Translations under genes and position numbers: made by a program
Assembly: GCF_008041935.1 (NCBI RefSeq)
Contig: NZ_VKAC01000017.1
Span: 1 to 64,000 of the forward strand
DNA from: Quadrisphaera setariae
GTDB lineage: Bacteria > Actinomycetota > Actinomycetes > Actinomycetales > Quadrisphaeraceae
DNA: 64,000 nucleotides
Direction of reading: 5' to 3'
The notes under the pieces: model-generated
Told to the model about the DNA's origin: nothing
Database searches by the model: none
The model's input: only the letters and a program-made list of their open reading frames with translations
Shown: positions 57,851 through 64,000 of the stretch, piece by piece
Layout of the letters: each line of letters opens with the position of its first letter
How positions within the stretch are numbered: position 1 is the first letter of the stretch

Positions 57851-59143
57851 TCAGCTCCCCGAGCTCTTCAGGGCGGTCTCGAGGTTGGTCTGGGTGCGCT
57901 GCAGGATCGCCTGCGGGTCACCGTTCGCGAGGCCCTCGAGCTGGGAGTTCAGGTCGGTGATGACGTCGGAGACGCCCTCCTGGTTGGGCACCGCGGTGGC
58001 GTAGGACGCTCCGGCGAGGAAGGCCGCCTGCGCGGGGAACTCCTGCTGGAACGGCTGCGCCGCGCTCTGCAGCGACGGCATGACGCCGAACGCCTTGGCG
58101 AAGGAGAGCTGCTGGTCGGAGGAGGTCAGGTCCTCGACGAGCTTGACCGCGGCCTCCTTGTTCTTGCTGTCCGCGGCGACGCCCCAGCAGTTGGTGAACG
58201 TCAGCGTGCCCTTGCCGGCCGGGCCGGCGGGCAGCTCGACCACCTCGTACTCCACGTCCGGGTAGTCGCTGGCCATCGACCCGACCAGCCAGTTGCCCTC
58301 GATGGTCATGGCGGCCTTGCCGGTGCCGAACGCCTCCCCGCCCCAGCCCGCGCCGAGGTCCGCGGCGAACTTGTACGACCCGTCCGCCATGAGCGACTGG
58401 ACGTACTTCAGCGCCTCGACGTTCTGGGCGCTGTCGGCGGTGGCCTTGCCGTCCTCCACCAGGCCGCCACCGGCCTCGGCCATGAAGGCGCCGAGGCGGG
58501 AGTACTCCGCCGAGGTCGACAGCCCGACGACGCCGTTCCCGGTGAGCTTCTGCGCGACGGTCTTCAGCTGGTCCCACGTGGTGGGGATGTCGGCGTCGGT
58601 CAGGCCGGCCTTCGTCCACAGGTCGGTGTTGATGACCAGCGCGAGGGTGGAGAAGTCCTTCGGGGCGCAGTACAGCTTCCCGTCGCGGGTGAAGGCCTGC
58701 TTGAGCACCGGGTAGAAGTCGTCGGCGTTGCTCAGCTGGTCCCCGTACGCCTCCAGCGCGCCGCTGGCGGCGTAGGAGTTGAACAGGTCGGAGGAGACGT
58801 AGAAGACGTCCGGCGGGGTCTTCGCGGCGAATCCCTGGCTGAGCTCCTGCGCGAGGTCGGAGGCGGCGCTGACGCGGGCCGGCGTGCCCGACTCCTTGCT
58901 CCAGGCGGCCACGGCGTCGGTGACGGCGGTGGTCTCGGCCTGGCCGGAGGAGCCGATGAGCACCTGCAGCTGGCCGCCACCGCTCGCGCCGTCGGAGGAG
59001 CCCTGCGAGCCGGTGTCGCTGAAGCCGCTGCCGCCGCAGGCGGACAGCACCAGGACGCCGGCGGCCAGGACCGCGCAGGTCGCGAGGGACCGGCGGGCGC
59101 GGCGCCCGGAGCGCGGGCGGCGGGTGGAGGTGCTCTCGGACAT
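57851..59143 (-). CDS. Carbohydrate-binding lipoprotein of an ABC transporter (CUT1)
   Basis: 430 residues. A twin-Arg-rich start, a hydrophobic stretch (LATCAVLAAGVLVLSACGG) and lipobox LSAC (Cys about 36) mark a lipoprotein. The mature protein is an extracellular solute-binding family 1 fold: QLQVLIGSSGQAETTAVTDA, AAKTPPDVFYVSSDLFNSYA, and the aromatic sugar-stacking region (FTNCWGVAADSKNKEAAVKL). It binds an oligosaccharide outside the cell; which one is unknown. The ATG at 59143 has AAGGAGA upstream. Confidence 0.92.
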   Translation of the reverse strand: MSESTSTRRPRSGRRARRSLATCAVLAAGVLVLSACGGSGFSDTGSQGSSDGASGGGQLQVLIGSSGQAETTAVTDAVAAWSKESGTPARVSAASDLAQELSQGFAAKTPPDVFYVSSDLFNSYAASGALEAYGDQLSNADDFYPVLKQAFTRDGKLYCAPKDFSTLALVINTDLWTKAGLTDADIPTTWDQLKTVAQKLTGNGVVGLSTSAEYSRLGAFMAEAGGGLVEDGKATADSAQNVEALKYVQSLMADGSYKFAADLGAGWGGEAFGTGKAAMTIEGNWLVGSMASDYPDVEYEVVELPAGPAGKGTLTFTNCWGVAADSKNKEAAVKLVEDLTSSDQQLSFAKAFGVMPSLQSAAQPFQQEFPAQAAFLAGASYATAVPNQEGVSDVITDLNSQLEGLANGDPQAILQRTQTNLETALKSSGS

Positions 59144-59204
59144 GGGGGTCTCCTTCGTCGTCGTCTTCGGCGTGTCAGGGGGCGGTGCGGGTCGCAGGTG
59201 CCGG

Positions 59205-60242
59205 TCAGGGGCCGTGCCGGACCACCAGCCGGGGTGCCAGCAGGTGCTGCTGCGGGGGAGGGGGACCGTCCGGCCCCGCCTCCACCTGGGCGAGGAGCAG
59301 GTCGACGGCGAGGGTCGCGGCCTCACCGACCGGCTGCGCCACGCTGGAGACGCCGATCGCGGCAGCGACCGGGGTGTCGTCGAAGCCGACCACCTCCAGC
59401 GGCCGGCCCAGCCGTGACGCCGCGCCGCGGGCGCCCAGGGCGAGGGTGTCGCTCGCGCACACCACGGCGCTGGGGCCCGTGCCGGCGCCGGTGAGGACGG
59501 CGCTGACGGCCTCGAAGGCGGCACCGGTGGAGTCGGGCACCTGCAGCTCCACGGTCGCGGCGGGGGAGACCCCCGCGTCGGCCAGCGCCCGCGCCCAGCC
59601 GCGCCGGCGGTCCTCGCCGGTGCCCGAGCCGTCCGGCCACCCGAGGTAGGCGGGCGCGGCGTGCCCGGTGGCGAGGAGGTGCTCGGTGGCGGCCCGGGTG
59701 CCGGCGGCGCCGTCGACGTCCACCCAGCAGTGGTCGGTGCGCACCGGCTCGCCCGAGCCGGGCGTGGGCCAGGGGCGGCCGAAGGTGGCGAACGGGACGC
59801 CGCGCTCCAGCAGCCAGGCGGTGCGGGCGTCGCCGTGGTGGGTGCTGGTGAGCACGAACCCGTCGATCTGGCCCGTGGAGAGCAGCTCGTCGTATCGGGA
59901 GACCTCGCCGGCGTCGTCGTCCGCGGTGAACAGCACCACCCGGTACCCGCGGCCCTGCGCCTCGTCGACGAGGGAGTGCAGGAACCTGTCGAGCACCGAG
60001 CCGCTGATGCCGCCGTCCCAGTGCATGAGGCGCAGCCCGAGCGTGCGGGCGCGGTTGGTCCGCAGCTGCCGCGCCGCCAGCGACGGCCGGTAGCCGAGCT
60101 CGGTCACCGCTGCCAGGACGCGCTCGAGGGTCTCGGGAGCCACCTTGTCGGGCGCGTGGAGGGCGTTGCTCACCGTCTGCCGGGAGACGCCCGCGGCGCG
60201 GGCGACGCTGACCAGGGTGGCGCGGTCGTCCGTGCTGGCCAC
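59205..60242 (-). CDS. LacI-family transcriptional regulator
   Basis: 345 residues. The N-terminal helix-turn-helix is TLVSVARAAGVSRQTVSNAL (about 10-29), followed by the hinge helix YRPSLAARQLRTNRARTLGL. A periplasmic-binding-protein-like effector domain fills the rest (VDGAAGTRAATEHLLATGHA is the usual cofactor-linked helix). It likely represses the sugar transporter genes it precedes and the divergent debranching enzyme through the operator at 60316-60331. The GTG at 60242 has GAGGAGGT upstream. Confidence 0.93.
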   Translation of the reverse strand: MASTDDRATLVSVARAAGVSRQTVSNALHAPDKVAPETLERVLAAVTELGYRPSLAARQLRTNRARTLGLRLMHWDGGISGSVLDRFLHSLVDEAQGRGYRVVLFTADDDAGEVSRYDELLSTGQIDGFVLTSTHHGDARTAWLLERGVPFATFGRPWPTPGSGEPVRTDHCWVDVDGAAGTRAATEHLLATGHAAPAYLGWPDGSGTGEDRRRGWARALADAGVSPAATVELQVPDSTGAAFEAVSAVLTGAGTGPSAVVCASDTLALGARGAASRLGRPLEVVGFDDTPVAAAIGVSSVAQPVGEAATLAVDLLLAQVEAGPDGPPPPQQHLLAPRLVVRHGP

Positions 60243-60315
60243 AGGCCACCTCCTCTCGCCGTCAGCGGCTGCGGAGCGCCGCCCGCTGCGGGTCGCCGGG
60301 CTCCGTCGCCGTTCC

Positions 60316-60347
60316 GTTTGATCGTTCAAACCGGTCGTGAGTACTGT
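60316..60347. promoter_or_regulatory. LacI-type operator overlapping the divergent promoter
   Basis: GTTTGATCGTTCAAAC (60316-60331) has 6-bp perfect arms, typical of LacI-family operators. On the plus strand its TTGATC (60318-60323) is a -35 placed 18 bp from the -10 TACTGT (60342-60347). Repressor bound here would occlude the promoter of the debranching-type gene and probably also the lacI-transporter promoter. Confidence 0.75.
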
Positions 60348-60411
60348 CGTGTCGACCTCCGGGGATGTCAACTCCACGATCCCCCTCCCGCCGACGCGAA
60401 GGAGTCCGACG

Positions 60412-62592
60412 GTGAGCTCCGGCCACTCCCACCTGCTCGAGGCGCAGCCCGCGCCGGCCCCCTCCGCACCGGGTGGGCGGATGCTCCAGCCCTGGCTGCA
60501 CGACCTCGTCGCCGCCCTGGCGCCGCCCGTGCAGCTGTGGTGCGGACCGGGCGGTCCCGTGGGCTCCCTGACCTCCGCGGTACCGGTCCCGTCGGCCTCC
60601 GCGCAGGGGGCGCAGGGCCTGTGGTGCGGTGACGTGCGGGTGCTCTGCGCGCTGGTGGCCACGGTCGGCGGCTCCGCTCCGACCCCCGTGCTCGCCGCGC
60701 CCGACGGCGCAGACGGCCAGCTCGTGGTGTCCGTGGCCCGCGGTCTCGGCGACGACGCCCCGGACCCCACCGTGCGCCTGGAGCAGCACCGCCGCGTCAG
60801 CCCCGACGGGCTCGTGGAGGACCTGGTGCTCGTCAGCTCCGCGCGCACGCCCGTGAGCACCGAGGTGACCGTGCACCTGGCCGCCGACCTCGTGGCCATG
60901 GACGTGGTCAAGGGCGGACGCAGCGCGCCCGCCGTGGCACCCCGGCAGGACGACGACGGCGGGGTCGGCTGGCAGCGCGACGGCGTGAGCGCGCAGGTGG
61001 TGGCCCCCGGCGCCGCCGTCGTCGTCCGCGGAGCGGTCGCCGAGCTCACCTGGCGCGTGGACCTGGCGCCGGGCCAGCGGTGGAGCGCCTCCTGGCGGCT
61101 CGACGCACGCGACGCGGGGGCCGTCGTGGCCGGGGCCCCCCGCGCCGGCTGGGCCGACCAGCTGGGCGTCGCCAGCGGCGACCAGCGCCTGGCGCGGTGG
61201 GTCGCGCGGTCGCTGGAGGACCTCGAGGCGCTGCGGATGCGCACCACGGGTGGCGACGCGGGGCCGATGGGTGACGACGTCTTCATGGCCGCCGGCGCGC
61301 CCTGGTACTTCACGCTCTTCGGGCGCGACTCGCTGTGGTCGGCGCGGATGCTGCTGCCGCTGGGCACCGACCTGGCCGCGTCCACGCTGCGCGTGCTCGC
61401 CGCGCGCCAGGGGACGGAGGACGACCCGGCCACCGGCGAGGAGCCGGGCAAGGTCCTCCACGAGTTGCGCCGCGCCGCCAGCGAGGCCGAGCAGGCCGGC
61501 GGCACCGCCTTCCTGCCGCCGGTCTACTACGGCACCGTCGACGCGACGTCGCTGTGGGTGTGCCTGCTGCACGACGCGTGGCGCTGGGGCCTGCCCGCCG
61601 CTGACGTCGAGCCGCTGCTGCCGCACCTGGAGGCGGCGCTGGAGTGGATGGCCACCGCGGCCGAGCGCGGCGGCGGCTTCCTGCGCTACGCCGGAGCGGG
61701 GTCGGGCACGGGGCTGGCCAACCAGGGCTGGAAGGACTCCGGCGACGCCGTCCAGTGGTCCGACGGGCGCCTGGCCGCCGGACCGATCGCGCTGTGCGAG
61801 GTGCAGGGCTACGCCCACGAGGCGGCGGTCGGCGCCGCGGCCCTCCTCGACGCGTTCGGGCGCGCCGGCGGACAGCGGTGGCGGGCGTGGGCCGCCGAGC
61901 TCGCGGTGCGCTTCCGCGAGCGGTTCTGGGTGGAGGGCGAGCTGGGGCGCCACGTGGCGATCGCGCTCGACGCCTCCGGGGCGCCGGTGGACTCGGTCAC
62001 CTCCAACCCGGGCCACCTCCTGGGGACCGGTCTGCTCACGCCGGCGGAGTCCGCGCTGGTGGCGCGCCGCCTCGTGCAGCCCGACCTGGCCGAGGGCCGG
62101 GGGCTGCGCACGATGAGCTCGCTCATGGCCGGGTACTCCCCGCTGAGCTACCACGGCGGGTCGGTGTGGACCCACGACACCGCCATCGCCATCACCGGCG
62201 CCGCCCGCGACGGGCACGCCGAGGCCGTGGCGGTGCTGTCCGCCGGGCTGCTCGACGCCGCGGAGGCGTTCGGCTACCGGGTGCCCGAGCTGCACGGCGG
62301 GGAGGCCCGCTCTGGGCCCGGCGGTGTGCCGGCACCGGTGCCCTACCCGGCGTCGTGCCGCCCGCAGGCCTGGTCGGCGGCCTCAGCGGTGGCGGTGCTC
62401 ACCGCGCTGCTGGGCGTCCGCCCCGACGTGCCCGGCGGGCGGCTGTCCGTGGCGCCGGTGCCCGGGGCGCCGTTCGGGGCGCTGCGGGCGTGCGGCCTGC
62501 AGGTGGCCGGCTCACCGCTGCGCGTGGCCGTGGAGGACGGGTCGGTGAGCGTCTCGGGCGAGGGGGCCGAGGGCCTGACCGTCACGGCCTGA
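60412..62592 (+). CDS. Amylo-alpha-1,6-glucosidase / glycogen-debranching-type enzyme
   Basis: 726 residues; the GTG at 60412 has AAGGAG upstream. The N-terminal beta-sandwich (about 25-260) is the glycogen-debranching N-terminal domain (GLWCGDVRVLCALVATVGG, EDLVLVSSARTPVSTEVTVH). The C-terminal half is an (alpha/alpha)6 glucosidase barrel with GAPWYFTLFGRDSLWSARML, NQGWKDSGDAVQWSDGRLAA and the late SYHGGSVWTHDTAIAITG. The acidic residues in GRDS, KDSGD and HDTA are likely catalytic or substrate-binding. No signal peptide is seen, so it probably works on imported glucans or oligosaccharides. It is divergent from the LacI regulator. Confidence 0.87.
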   Translation: MSSGHSHLLEAQPAPAPSAPGGRMLQPWLHDLVAALAPPVQLWCGPGGPVGSLTSAVPVPSASAQGAQGLWCGDVRVLCALVATVGGSAPTPVLAAPDGADGQLVVSVARGLGDDAPDPTVRLEQHRRVSPDGLVEDLVLVSSARTPVSTEVTVHLAADLVAMDVVKGGRSAPAVAPRQDDDGGVGWQRDGVSAQVVAPGAAVVVRGAVAELTWRVDLAPGQRWSASWRLDARDAGAVVAGAPRAGWADQLGVASGDQRLARWVARSLEDLEALRMRTTGGDAGPMGDDVFMAAGAPWYFTLFGRDSLWSARMLLPLGTDLAASTLRVLAARQGTEDDPATGEEPGKVLHELRRAASEAEQAGGTAFLPPVYYGTVDATSLWVCLLHDAWRWGLPAADVEPLLPHLEAALEWMATAAERGGGFLRYAGAGSGTGLANQGWKDSGDAVQWSDGRLAAGPIALCEVQGYAHEAAVGAAALLDAFGRAGGQRWRAWAAELAVRFRERFWVEGELGRHVAIALDASGAPVDSVTSNPGHLLGTGLLTPAESALVARRLVQPDLAEGRGLRTMSSLMAGYSPLSYHGGSVWTHDTAIAITGAARDGHAEAVAVLSAGLLDAAEAFGYRVPELHGGEARSGPGGVPAPVPYPASCRPQAWSAASAVAVLTALLGVRPDVPGGRLSVAPVPGAPFGALRACGLQVAGSPLRVAVEDGSVSVSGEGAEGLTVTA

Positions 62593-62617
62593 CCCGCGCC
62601 TCCCGCGTGACCACGGC

Positions 62618-62641
62618 GGGGAGGGGCGGGGAGGGGCGGGG
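62618..62641 (+). other. G-quadruplex-prone tract
   Basis: Five runs of GGGG separated by single bases (A, C, A, C) on the plus strand, between the debranching-type gene and the next start. This is a textbook G-quadruplex pattern, here in the mRNA-sense strand, 26 nt after the stop codon. Confidence 0.7.
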
Positions 62642-62681
62642 TGTCGGCGGCGGGTGCTGGACTGCGCCGCGTGATGCACCC

Positions 62682-63050
62682 GTGAGCGCGCACGTGCCCC
62701 CCGGCTGGCCCCGAGAGGTCCACCCGCCCGACACCGACGGCTTCACCCGCACCGCCAGCGCCTGGCTGCTGGACCTGTGCCCGCCCGACTACCGCGGGCA
62801 CGACGTGCTGGTGCGCCACCCGCTGGTGCTCGCCGTGCTCGCCGGCCACCACGTCGCCGCCCAGGCGCAGGGCCAGCGGCGGGCCGTGGCCACGCTGCGC
62901 ACGGACCTCGCCGGCGCCGTGGGCGTGGACGTGGTGGAGCGCGCCCTGGACGCGCTCGACTCCGAGCAGGCGCGCCTGGCGGCGGCCTCGCGGGGCGTGG
63001 CGCTGGTGGCCGAGGCCCTGCGCGGCGTGAGGCGGCCACCCCGGCTGTGA
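62682..63050 (+). CDS. Small conserved-looking unknown protein
   Basis: 122 residues. A Pro/Trp-containing start (PPGWPREVHPPDTDGFTRTA) is followed by SAWLLDLCPPDYRGHDVLVR and a helical remainder. It has no signal peptide or membrane helix. Similar short proteins with the LLDLCPPDYR stretch are recalled from other actinobacteria, but no family name can be given. The GTG at 62682 is the start that gives this N-terminus; there is no clear ribosome binding site. It stands between the carbohydrate cassette and dxs. Confidence 0.72.
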   Translation: MSAHVPPGWPREVHPPDTDGFTRTASAWLLDLCPPDYRGHDVLVRHPLVLAVLAGHHVAAQAQGQRRAVATLRTDLAGAVGVDVVERALDALDSEQARLAAASRGVALVAEALRGVRRPPRL

Positions 63051-63083
63051 CGGGCGCGTGACGTCGGGCACACCAGCGCTGAA

Positions 63084-63105
63084 GGTGTGCAGGTGGTGTG
63101 CAGGT
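63084..63105 (+). repeat. Tandem 11-bp direct repeat upstream of dxs
   Basis: GGTGTGCAGGT occurs twice in direct succession, 38 bp before the -10-like TAGACT. The spacing of about one helical turn would place two protein molecules on the same face of the DNA. Confidence 0.6.
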
Positions 63106-63142
63106 GCCGGCTCGCCCGACGGGTGCGATCAGCCCCGCTGCC

Positions 63143-63148
63143 TAGACT
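63143..63148 (+). promoter_or_regulatory. Putative -10 TAGACT of dxs
   Basis: TAGACT lies 58 nt upstream of the dxs GTG, which has its own ribosome binding site, so this promoter would give an ordinary leadered mRNA. No convincing -35 is seen. Confidence 0.5.
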
Positions 63149-63206
63149 CGGCTCTCGCACCGCCCCGCACCCCGCGAGGCGGCGCACCACGAGGGGAGGG
63201 CAGCCG

Positions 63207-64000
63207 GTGGGCCTGCTGCCGCAGATCACGAGTCCGCGCGACCTTCGCCGCCTCAGCGTCGCCGAGGTGCGCGAGCTGGCCGAGGAGCTGCGCACCTTCC
63301 TCGTGCGCGAGGTCAGCCGCACCGGCGGGCACCTGGGGCCCAACCTCGGGGTGGTGGAGCTGACCCTCGCCATCCACCGCACGTTCGACTCCCCGCGCGA
63401 CACCGTCGTCTTCGACACCGGCCACCAGGCCTACGTGCACAAGCTCCTGACCGGCCGGCAGGACTTCTCCGGCCTGCGCAAGCGCGGCGGCCTGGCGGGC
63501 TACCCCAGCCGCGAGGAGTCCGTGCACGACGTCGTGGAGAACTCCCACGCCTCCACCTCGCTGAGCTGGGCGCACGGCATCGCTCAGGGCTTCGCGCTGC
63601 AGGGGCAGGCCGACCGGCACGTCGTCGCCGTCATCGGAGACGGCGCGCTCACCGGCGGCATGGCCTGGGAGGCGCTGAACAACATCGCCGCCGACGTCGA
63701 CCGGCGCCTCGTCGTCGTCGTCAACGACAACGGCCGCTCCTACGCGCCGACCATCGGCGGCATGGCCCACCACCTCGCCACGCTGCGCACCACGCGCGGC
63801 TACGAGCGCTTCCTCGAGTGGGGCAAGGCCACCCTCGCCCGCGGCGGCGCGCCGGGCCGGATGGCCTACGACACCCTCCACGGGATGAAGAAGGGCCTCA
63901 AGGACTTCGTGGCCCCCCAGGGCCTCTTCGAGGACCTCGGCATGAAGTACATCGGCCCGGTGGACGGGCACGACGTCGAGGCGCTCGAGCACGCGCTCGG
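63207..64000 (+). CDS. dxs: 1-deoxy-D-xylulose-5-phosphate synthase (N-terminal 264 residues; runs off the window)
   Basis: The first enzyme of the MEP isoprenoid pathway, condensing pyruvate and glyceraldehyde-3-phosphate with thiamine diphosphate. Visible signatures are [50 protein letters not shown], the ThDP/Mg motif [16 protein letters not shown] (about 144) and [13 protein letters not shown]. The GTG at 63207 has GAGGGGAGGG upstream. The gene is open to the right edge; the transketolase-like central and C-terminal domains lie outside. Confidence 0.95.
   Translation, partial: MGLLPQITSPRDLRRLSVAEVRELAEELRTFLVREVSRTGGHLGPNLGVVELTLAIHRTFDSPRDTVVFDTGHQAYVHKLLTGRQDFSGLRKRGGLAGYPSREESVHDVVENSHASTSLSWAHGIAQGFALQGQADRHVVAVIGDGALTGGMAWEALNNIAADVDRRLVVVVNDNGRSYAPTIGGMAHHLATLRTTRGYERFLEWGKATLARGGAPGRMAYDTLHGMKKGLKDFVAPQGLFEDLGMKYIGPVDGHDVEALEHAL

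Overview
The window is very G+C-rich, gene-dense chromosomal DNA from an actinobacterium. Lineage-typical genes include sepH, the SAM-IV riboswitch, the ceoB/ceoC K+ regulators, a coproporphyrin ferrochelatase with [2Fe-2S] cysteines, and the DUF4193, DUF3093, DUF3710, DUF3159 and DUF4192 families. A Kineosporiaceae-like organism (Kineococcus/Quadrisphaera type) would fit, but that assignment is a guess from gene content and order. No phage, transposon, CRISPR array or tRNA gene was recognised. Most of the window is core genome with two accessory nutrient-uptake cassettes.

Layout. 1-2.0 kb: the end of an rRNA operon (5S rRNA and a strong terminator), then a TPR protein with a long Arg/Gly-rich disordered half containing perfect DNA repeats. 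2.0-8.1 kb: a tightly coupled run of TPR protein, HAD phosphatase, two small unknown proteins, tlyA, nadK and recN. 8.2-13.1 kb: pyrG, a Nudix hydrolase, EcsC-like, DUF1232 and DUF4192 proteins. 13.2-15.9 kb: SAM-IV riboswitch and metY-metX. 16.0-26.8 kb: a UspA protein, the principal sigma factor, two small genes on the other strand, parE, an APC permease, a double-GNAT protein and parC. 27-35.5 kb: a large zinc-ribbon membrane protein, a nitroreductase, a GNAT/acyl-CoA-synthetase fusion (Pat type), DUF5998, a phosphodiesterase and thymidine kinase. 35.5-43.6 kb: sepH, ferrochelatase, an inositol-phosphatase-like gene, DUF4193, and the DUF3093/dut/DUF3710/OB-fold/DUF3159 block. 43.6-48.6 kb: ceoC and ceoB divergent from an APC transporter and a TrmA-type RNA methyltransferase.

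48.7-52.8 kb is an iron-siderophore ABC system with an IdeR/DtxR-type iron box between its two arms. Aconitase (acnA) follows, with a palindromic operator upstream. 55.9-62.6 kb is a carbohydrate cassette: a CUT1 binding protein and two permeases with a LacI-type repressor on one strand, divergent from an amylo-alpha-1,6-glucosidase-type enzyme. A perfect LacI-like operator sits in the divergent promoter. The cassette has no ABC ATPase of its own. The window ends inside dxs.

A feature running through the window is leaderless-looking gene starts. A -10 hexamer of the form TAnnnT (or a weaker xAnnnT) sits 6-8 nt upstream of the start codon, with no ribosome binding site, at well over a dozen genes. 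Genes inside operons are mostly joined by GTGA/ATGA stop-start overlaps. Convergent gene pairs often share one hairpin that overlaps a stop codon.
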